From contig DF240854.1 of assembly GCA_000507305.1 (NCBI GenBank), forward strand, positions 35,411 through 99,410: a stretch of DNA of 64,000 bases, written 5' to 3'. Under the pieces are notes generated by a model. The model saw only the letters and a program-made list of their open reading frames with translations, was not told where the DNA came from and searched no databases. The translations under genes and the position numbers were made by a program. Origin of the DNA: Breviolum minutum Mf 1.05b.01 (taxonomy: Eukaryota > Sar > Dinophyceae > Suessiales > Symbiodiniaceae). Position 1 is the first letter of the stretch, and every line of letters starts with the position of its first letter. This document shows, piece after piece, positions 57,131-64,000 of the stretch.

Positions 57131-58142
57131 GTACGTTGGTGGTGACTTGAAAGATCACCCTTGAAAACCAACTCTTTTGACGGTCACTTGGATAATTCTT
57201 GTGAAGTGATATTCCCAATGCATGCTTATATACAACTACACTAGTACTCTAATGGACTTACTGTAAATGACAATGAACATCTAGAAGTAATTTAGGACTT
57301 ATTTTCACAGGCCAATGGAATTCGGATTATCAATCCCGTGTAATATATAACTGATGTATACGGTTCCAAACTCATTACCAATCACGAGCGGATCAAAGGG
57401 TCGATCTTCCGAATGATTCAGACAACACGTTCGTTAAGTTCAAACATTTTTTGTGTGACTCACGCCAGTGGTACTACATGGATCTACATGATATTCATAC
57501 TGTATTTTAGTGATTCATGATCAATGATTCATGATGTGCAAATTTCCAGTGATTCTACTGATTCATTCCAGTGGTATTTGCATATTTCACAGCTTTTTAA
57601 CACTTCCTCCTTTGGGGTATAGGGATGGTATAGGGTAGGGTGTTTTTCTTTGGGATCCACCCTAGACCCAATGTGAACCGTTGGTGTCAGGTTATGCAGG
57701 TTGGACATGCTGAGTGTACCCATGCAAAAGCCTATTCATGTGCTATAATGTTCGTTTTATATGTATATATATGTAATTATGTATACATGGTTGTCGTTCT
57801 GAAGGTCCTTGTCTTGAGTGTAGTATTCTATGACTTTTGGTATGTCAAAATGACCTTTGGCGAAAGTTAAAAGCTGAATTTGCTAAAGTAAATCTTATTT
57901 TGTGCAATACCTCCAACATTTTTATGAGCACTTCGCTTCAGCCCATTGAACTTTTCAAAAAAGTCAGATCCCAAATTCCATCAGTCAAAAAAATAATCAA
58001 AAGGGTATATGTATATATATATAAACCCAACAAGCAGCAAAGACACGTACATTCCAGCATGTATCACCCAACGCGGACCTTTTTATACGTTTTATTCATA
58101 TATACATATGTCATACCCATTAATGTCCTGATCAATCATCAG

Positions 58143-58258
58143 AGATATGTCCTACATCTACGGCCTCATCACTGAGGCACTACCGAGGTGCAGGCCTTCA
58201 TGGTAGCAATGACCAACGCGTCGTGCCAGAGGGGTTTCTTCGCCGGAGTTCAGCCTAG
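58143..58258 (+). CDS. Last exon candidate
   Basis: After TGATCAATCATCAG the frame reads ICPTSTASSLRHYRGAGLHG then SNDQRVVPEGFLRRSSA and TAG. An ATG frame (MSYIYGLITEALPRC) overlaps. GC-rich. Product unknown. Confidence 0.6.
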
Positions 58259-58472
58259 GGGGTTGGGTTGGGAGATGAGATTTCTGATGGATGATAAGAA
58301 CAAACAAAGATCCGCCATATAATGCTGTTTGTTTCAATGGTTGACTTTTGAAAAAGGTGTTTTTTTCAGCTTTAAATGGAAATGACACCTTCTTTTGGGT
58401 ATAAGTCAGTTAAGTGCGTTTGTAGTGCATGCACTATCTAACATAATTGGGCCTTTCTTTTCTTTGTTTTGA

Positions 58473-58658
58473 GTGGTGTGCTTTGCGTCGTCATTCAGAC
58501 CTGTTGCCAACTGTTGTGGAAAAAACCCACTGGGACAGGATGGAGATTGTATTTTGTGTTTTCGTAGCTTTCAAGCGCGATTTTGTTTTGGGTGTACTAT
58601 TTTGTCCGTGGAAGTTCGTACGTGTGAGCACATACATATAGACAGAGCGCTTGTTTGA
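58473..58658 (+). CDS. Candidate Cys-rich block
   Basis: One frame reads VANCCGKNPLGQDGDCILCF then FCFGCTILSV with regularly spaced cysteines. From the acceptor CGTCATTCAG at 58499 another frame (LLPTVVEKTHWDRMEIVFCV) is open. Frame undecided. Confidence 0.4.
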   Translation: MVCFASSFRPVANCCGKNPLGQDGDCILCFRSFQARFCFGCTILSVEVRTCEHIHIDRALV

Positions 58659-58760
58659 GGGTTATCCTTGAAGCATCGTGTGCAATAGGTTTTAGAAGTA
58701 GCTTACTCCGCTCAGCAGGAACATTTTTCAGAAATGAACACCCTAGCAGAGAGATAGTTC

Positions 58761-58964
58761 ATGGCAGTTCAGGATATTGATATACGGTGGAGGCTCTCCA
58801 AGAGACAATACTACTTAAACAGTTCACAGTTGCTGCAACATTGTTTGACTGACTTTGACATTGTTCTTGAACATTGTCGGCTAGGCAATTCTTTCGAGTT
58901 TCAAACATGTTGTGTTTTATCAGTGGAATATCTTTATTCGCCAAACGTTCTTGTAAAAGGGTGA
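58761..58964 (+). CDS. Candidate ORF
   Basis: ATG frame MAVQDIDIRWRLSKRQYYLN then SSQLLQHCLTDFDIVLEH. Plausible first exon; no clear donor. Confidence 0.35.
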   Translation: MAVQDIDIRWRLSKRQYYLNSSQLLQHCLTDFDIVLEHCRLGNSFEFQTCCVLSVEYLYSPNVLVKG

Positions 58965-59570
58965 AACAATGACCGGGTGTTCACCTGGTTCAGATCATGA
59001 CTCGGCCAAAAAACATCCAAATGTATAAGGGAAATTGAAATACTGATCCTTATAAATCCTTATAAGTCATGTCCAGCCCGATTCTCAATAAAACTGTTCC
59101 AAGGTGGTTCTTACTGAACTGCACTTGTCCAAGATTACTCACATTGGAGGGGATGAAACTGGATATGTATGTATGTATATATATATATATAGTTGTGATA
59201 TAGCTTTTCGCTCAGATCTGTTTGGTATACAAGTTTCAGATGCATTTGTTTTATTTTTGGGATGTCTTCCACTACCACGGGCAGTTAGCCCGCACCTTCT
59301 GCGTATATGAAATCGATTTCAGATATCACCACATCGATCCTTGGGAAACAGTGTCCCCCCCATGCAAACTCCCTTAGCAAACTTATGCAAAGAAACTGCT
59401 TACATTGGCGAATCATGCTGGAAATCCAAATCTGAAATGGTATGTTGTATAGTCTATCTACAGTTTTCGTATGTCGCGGGTGGTCCAACTTGACCGGATG
59501 GCAATCTGTTGATTGCCTTCTCTCGCCGAGGAAGAAAAAACACTTCATGTACTCAGCTGTCACTGTTCAG

Positions 59571-59699
59571 GCAAACTGGAAATGGGCCGGTCTTTGGGTG
59601 GAGATTTCAAAAAAAAACATGTTGATTGAACAGAAACGAAACAGATCCTGGTTTGAGATTTGTATGTGTTTGCGATTCGGGATTCCAGAACTTGTTTAA
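59571..59699 (+). CDS. Candidate last exon
   Basis: After GCTGTCACTGTTCAG the frame reads ANWKWAGLWVEISKKNMLIE and ends at TAA; it is open upstream too (GWSNLTGWQSVDCLLSPRKK). Confidence 0.4.
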   Translation, partial: ANWKWAGLWVEISKKNMLIEQKRNRSWFEICMCLRFGIPELV

Positions 59700-60010
59700 A
59701 GCACAAGCACACTATCAGGTTTCGGATTCTTAATTCCTGATAATGCTTTGATTCCTTGCTTCGCACGAGCTATGAGCCAATTATTGAAAGGTTTTTTGTG
59801 AGTCGGAGGTGAACTGACTCCACACATGCAGTGTATTCGTTTGCTTTCAACATACTCTGCTGATTGTTCTTCTCAGAATCCCTCGGCAAAAGTATACCCC
59901 ACGAGAGCTTGAAATTGCGATATTTTCCATCATCGATTGGTTCTAGATCAACCCGTGGTGTTGACATGTGTTGACGATTTTGACTTTTTAATTCTGTTTT
60001 TTTGTCTCAG

Positions 60011-60257
60011 GGTTTGCTATATTAGTTGCCCCTTTAAACATCACAAAAAACCAGGGTGGATTACCGTCAGCCCTAAAGATTGCAGGGAGCACGTTCGACG
60101 ATCGCCAACTCCACGCGTGGACGCTGGTGCCGTGGGGATGCAACAATTTGCAACAGAAATAGAGATGTTGTTGGTAATCGTATTGATCGTATTGTTCCTG
60201 TCTTGTTTTTTGTTATATTGTTATCTTGGTATTTGTGTTGAACGTTTTATGATATGA
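60011..60257 (+). CDS. Candidate last exon with C-terminal membrane helix
   Basis: A very strong acceptor (CTGTTTTTTTGTCTCAG). One frame reads YISCPFKHHKKPGWITVSPK, continues through RRSPTPRVDAGAVGMQ, and ends in a hydrophobic stretch (LLVIVLIVLFLSCFLLY) before stop, as in a tail-anchored protein. Another frame (GGLPSALKIAGSTFDDRQLH) is open to TAG at 60177. A donor TTG|GTAATC would remove the membrane part. Confidence 0.55.
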
Positions 60258-60436
60258 AATGTGGTTCTTGGAGGTTTTGTATAGTACATACAATTATTTC
60301 GTCATGCACACGCACAGAGGCACACTTAGCTGCCTGTATCAAATTGCCATTGCTGGCAATTTGGACGCACAAGTGCATGCACATTGTCCAAAATTCCACC
60401 CATTTCCAAATCAAGAACTTCCCCTGCAAATTTCAG

Positions 60437-60636
60437 CAACTTTCTTATGATGAACCATGCCAACTTTACGCACTTCAGGTGGGTTCGTGGCCCCAGAAAA
60501 CTCAGGACGCGCTGCTTGTCGACGGTGTCGACACCGTGTTTGTTGATTTCAAATCCAACATCTTGTTAGAGTTTTTGAAGTGCCAATTTCATGAAAAGGC
60601 ATGTTTCCTTGGCTTGAAACTCAATAAACAAATCAG
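60437..60636 (+). CDS. Exon, high confidence
   Basis: After CCTGCAAATTTCAG (or the later ACGCACTTCAG at 60478) the frame reads SWPQKTQDALLVDGVDTVFV, DFKSNILLEFLKCQFHEKAC and FLGLKLNKQI up to ATCAG|GTGGTA. Consistent globular-protein composition; family not recognised. Confidence 0.65.
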
Positions 60637-61242
60637 GTGGTATTTTTTCAGGCTCCAAACAGCTAGATCATCAATTTTCCGTTTCAGCGATCAGCCTATA
60701 ATTTGCAGCGTTGAGTAAGCTTCATGTTCTAGTCAGGATAATTTCTCTCCTGTGAACCTTTTCAACAATTTGGAACTTTCACGGCTTGAGGCATTTCGTG
60801 TTTGTGTTGTTCCTATGATCATCGAATCATAAGAAACAATCACACCAAACCAAAAGAAATCAATGGAAGGTACTATTGATGGGAAAAATCCGCAACCAGG
60901 TGATATGGTAGTTTCTCCCATTGATTATACGGTTTTATACATCCCATGTGGTTGTTTGGGATTTTTTCCATCAACAGTATGTATGATTATACCTGCATTT
61001 GATTGGCTAAAGGATTTACCTGAATGTCCTCTGATTTGTTGAATTTCTCAATTCACCAAGATGATCGAGTATAATACAACACTGATGTCAATGGTGCCAC
61101 TTTTTCAATGGTAGGTTACACTAGGCTTATACAAGGAGTTTGATTTGTCACATCCATTCTGGGATTCTCATGTGGGTGAAGCACTATAGGACTTCAAGTC
61201 AATCTGCTTGTTTTCCTCTAGCCGAATTCATGTTTCCCCTAG

Positions 61243-61317
61243 CTGCTGGTAGAAGACCCTCCATTTTGGAAATTTAGATTAGCCTTATGGGATGTATGCA
61301 TCCAGGATTGCACGTAG
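61243..61317 (+). CDS. Candidate exon
   Basis: After TTCATGTTTCCCCTAG the frame reads LLVEDPPFWKFRLALWDVCI then QDCT and TAG; a donor GAT|GTATGC at 61294 is an alternative end in phase 0. Confidence 0.55.
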   Translation: MLVEDPPFWKFRLALWDVCIQDCT

Positions 61318-61396
61318 ATTCCAATGAAACAAGTTCAGAACCGCGCCGTATGACCAGAGTTCTCCTGGTATCGTGTGTTCGCTCTGATGATCGCAG

Positions 61397-61438
61397 CTTT
61401 CCCTGCAGTTTCCAAGATCAAAGAAACATCGATCCTTA
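61397..61438 (+). CDS. Candidate 42-base exon
   Basis: Between CTGATGATCGCAG and CTTA|GTGAGT. Phase 0 reads LSLQFPRSKKHRSL; another frame reads FPAVSKIKETSIL. Strong donor. Confidence 0.55.
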
Positions 61439-61682
61439 GTGAGTCATTGTTCATGGCTCAAACATTTCAAGCCAAATTTCCGTATTGTGTTTGGAGAATT
61501 GTTGGCAAATGAAATGCAGTTATGGTCAAGACAAACAAATTCATTCCATTCGATCTAGATAGTTTTTTGCAGCTTAAATCGCTCACATAGTGGATTTGTT
61601 CAGCAAACTCTTTGGAACATGTCATACAAGTCATACAAAACTATTTTTCCTAACTGGCAACTCAGGTAGGATCCGTCGGCAG

Positions 61683-61893
61683 AATGTCGACAGAGCGTCC
61701 ATTGAGGCATGCCAGAGAGGGTAGATTGTGTCCAAGGCACTTTCAGACACTTGGTGAAAAAAGGTCCTTGGGGTCATGGTTTTTCAAACCACCTAGGTTT
61801 CGGGCCTGTTTGTGCTTCCAGTTTCCGGGCAATTGCCATGCTGTTGCAAATTACAGCAATTGCAAATATCACCTCAACAAAGAAATGAGATAA
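61683..61893 (+). CDS. Candidate exon
   Basis: After GATCCGTCGGCAG an ATG frame (MSTERPLRHAREGRLCPRHF) runs 69 codons. A second frame reads NVDRASIEACQRG to GG|GTAGAT. Could be a first exon. Confidence 0.4.
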
Positions 61894-62100
61894 GCTTAAA
61901 ATATTAGATCCGGTAGGGGTCGTAGGGTACAGTACATTTTTACCAACAGACTTGCTGAAGCAAACAACTAAGGATTCAGGATATTTTAGTTTTACTATTC
62001 CCTAATTCGCATGGTGACCAAGCAGAACCGCAACTTCAAATCATGTTTGACCCAGATAACTAACTATAGCCATCAGTTTATTGTTTTTTGGTAGTTTTAG

Positions 62101-62226
62101 TCAAGGAACGGAACAACCCAGCAACTCAGCAACTGAGCAACCAAACGATCCAAGGATTGCCGTGCCCATGGCTTTTGTTGCGGAGGGACAGGCCTCCAGG
62201 CCTCCGGGTCTTGGAATCAAGGATCG
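62101..62226 (+). CDS. Exon, high confidence
   Basis: After TTTTTTGGTAGTTTTAG the frame reads QGTEQPSNSATEQPNDPRIA, VPMAFVAEGQASRPPGLGIK, then DR at ATCG|GTGTAAG. Gln/Pro/Ser-rich start, then a more ordered end. Family unknown. Confidence 0.7.
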
Positions 62227-62416
62227 GTGTAAGAGAAATTTGGGAAACTATCCTTCCAACTTTTTCCGATACGAGATACATGATGATACTTGAAAATGAA
62301 TGAAAAGCATGGACTGTCCTTTCTGAAGTTGGTTCTATAAAACTATATATTATATACATATATCTTCATGTTTTGGATCAACTTCACGTTTCTCAACCTA
62401 TGCCTAGCAAAGCCAA

Positions 62417-62587
62417 ATGAAAAACTCCAGGCCCAACGATGGTGATGAGGAAGATCTGCTGCTGAGCGACAGTGAAGATCCTTTGCGTCGGCGTTGGTAT
62501 ATCCCGTTGCGCCGGATAGCTTTCATGGTCGCCTGTGGACTGACCGCGGCCTTTTTGATAGAGCCTCGGTGGCGGATTGTTTTTTGA
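62417..62587 (+). CDS. Probable gene start: N-terminal membrane anchor
   Basis: ATG at 62417 opens MKNSRPNDGDEEDLLLSDSE, then DPLRRRWYIPLRRIAF and a hydrophobic segment MVACGLTAAFLI, ending with PRWRI. An acidic cytosolic tail, an Arg cluster and one membrane helix is the layout of type II membrane proteins such as Golgi enzymes. An AG (CCTAG at 62405, or AAAG at 62412) just upstream could accept the spliced leader. The exon probably ends at CTCG|GTGGCG (62569) or the TGA at 62585. Confidence 0.65.
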   Translation: MKNSRPNDGDEEDLLLSDSEDPLRRRWYIPLRRIAFMVACGLTAAFLIEPRWRIVF

Positions 62588-62696
62588 TGTTTTTTGTTAA
62601 GTTTGCTGGTTGCAACATAAAACTTTGGTTTTTGTTGGTCCAACCTTCCCATGGATTCGAGGAATTTGTTTGATTAGTTTGGGGGTCCTGACTGAG

Positions 62697-62921
62697 GCCT
62701 GGCTGAGAGCGAGGGGTCATCAGCATGTGGATCGTTCCGCGATGTTCGAAACGAGTTCGGAATGCCCAGTATCAAGGAGGAACCAAATCACAGTGCGATA
62801 TACTAGTAACTCTATATACTATAGATGTATGGATGTGTATGCTCTTCGAGGGACATGTTCGAATTCAGGATTTCCATGGACTCACAAGTGTTTCAACCAC
62901 TGCTCACTTGGAGTTGGCTAA
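62697..62921 (+). CDS. Candidate exon 2 of membrane-anchored gene
   Basis: After TCCTGACTGAG the frame reads AWLRARGHQHVDRSAMFETS then SECPVSRRNQITVRY and stays open to TGA. A second acceptor (GGGTCATCAG) lies at 62724. The 3' boundary is not resolved. Confidence 0.5.
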   Translation, partial: AWLRARGHQHVDRSAMFETSSECPVSRRNQITVRYTSNSIYYRCMDVYALRGTCSNSGFPWTHKCFNHCSLGVG

Positions 62922-63059
62922 GTCGGCTCTCTTTGTTGTCTTGCATTGACATGTTACAGCTTCCCTACGTAATAGTCCTTGAAGGAAATCTTCGTGGGAA
63001 GTGCTATCTTAGTTGTAGGGAGTTATATATATATATATAGTTGGTTGTCTGTATGACTT

Positions 63060-63950
63060 AAGCCCAGTTACGGGGTTTTTGAAGTTGGACTTGAGCAATA
63101 TTCACTCGGCTGTCAGGGGATTAATGGTGAAAAAAACAACGCAGAAATTTGAGCAACCTCATCCCACATTCCTCCAACTGGTTGTTGAGTAGCAGAATCC
63201 TCTAAAGTGGCCTTGATTCAGTATAGAGATTGATCTACTACAATTCAGCAAGAACTAAGCCTTGAGAACTCAAACCTTGACTAGTCACTATTTGATCTTT
63301 TTCGAACCTTTTCAACTTATGTCTTGAAAATAGTAGTAACACCATAGCTAGACCATTTTTTGGGGAGCACTTGATTCCCCGTTTTGAAACAGTCCGGATG
63401 TTGCCTGGATAACCAGCAAGCTTTTGAACGCTCTACAACAATGGCCCTCAAATTGTCAAAGTTGGGTTGGCAACCATCCAAGCACTTCCAGATAGCAAAC
63501 AAAATTCCCTCCCAAAAAAAAACGACCAAAATTGTGTGTTTTTTTTTGGCCACCCAAGTGAGTCACCCCTCCCAACTTCCAGTTGATGGCTCCAGGTGAA
63601 GGTCAAATGCCTTTGATGCAAAAGTGGCTTCCTACTGAGCAGGTGCCAGCCGTTGATGAAAAAAGGTGTGGGGAGGGGTCCCAATGGAGGAGTTTTGGAT
63701 TTTATGTTTAGTTGTTTTTTAATTTTTAATGCAATGTTACTAAGAAGCATTGGCATACTCACTGGTTTCAAAAATAGTGTTGATAGTTATTTATTATGTA
63801 GATTCAGACTTTTTTAACGGGTCTAGAAGCCCAACGGTTGGATTGCAAACCAACAAAAACAGGGCCAGGGTCAGCATCGGTAGTGGAGCTTTTTGGGGTG
63901 TTGTTGTCCAAAGAATTGACTCTACCACCCGACTTCGCAAGAAGTGGAAC
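63060..63950. other. No gene seen
   Basis: AT-rich sequence without a supported exon; ends in a TATA/ATAC run near 63950-63990. Confidence 0.45.
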
Positions 63951-64000
63951 ATGTATATATACGTATATATATATATATACATATACATGAGATTTGTTTC

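Overview
This is a eukaryotic nuclear scaffold segment that I read as dinoflagellate, most likely a Symbiodiniaceae-like alga. No gene could be named with confidence from the whole window. The dinoflagellate reading rests on four things seen here. First, a 14-base exact match to the 3' end of the dinoflagellate spliced leader lies at 12220-12233, just upstream of a short ATG reading frame. Second, nearly all the good exon candidates lie on one strand (+), as in the unidirectional gene arrays of dinoflagellates. Third, GC-rich exons of 18-200 bases sit in AT-rich introns, and some junctions are best explained by GC-AG introns. Fourth, short hairpin repeats ending in ...GTGTTTCCAAAAATAGGGG resemble sequences I recall from Symbiodiniaceae predicted proteins (memory, not checked).

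The long ATG-to-stop frames are mostly noise or simple repeats. Coding signal is in short open blocks bounded by pyrimidine-AG acceptors and GT (sometimes GC) donors, mostly under 60 codons. I list those I can support. Exon calls are by eye; the GC-rich ones are often open in two or three frames, so the exon is more secure than its frame.

Layout: 1-12 kb holds sparse candidate exons plus hairpin repeats (320-430, 660-785, 8118-8253) and a gapped A-rich tandem repeat (4675-5128). From 12.2 to 16.5 kb there is a likely gene start behind the spliced-leader relic, with further exons. From 17.9 to 19.3 kb a gene encodes a piece resembling an RIIa/Dpy-30 docking fold. From 21.5 to 28.6 kb there is a run of exons, several with phase 0 at both ends, interrupted by a large (TAG)n array. 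Triplet arrays follow (28716-28984, 31577-31619). From 31.8 to 37.7 kb is the densest coding part: a terminal exon pair (31833-32100), exons 32701-34006, a phase-consistent chain 34436-35732 with an 18-base exon and a 60-base GC-AG intron, and a second chain 36584-37139. A 1.4-kb foldback element occupies 37851-39288, followed by AAAC/AAAG low-complexity sequence to 40131. Exons resume at 42.1 kb and continue to the right edge. They include a subtilase-like block at 55408-55523, an exon cluster at 56.2-57.1 kb, and a probable gene start with an N-terminal membrane helix at 62417.

I see no rRNA, convincing tRNA, CRISPR or bacterial-type operon features. Products remain unknown for almost all exons; transcript evidence would be needed to join them into genes.
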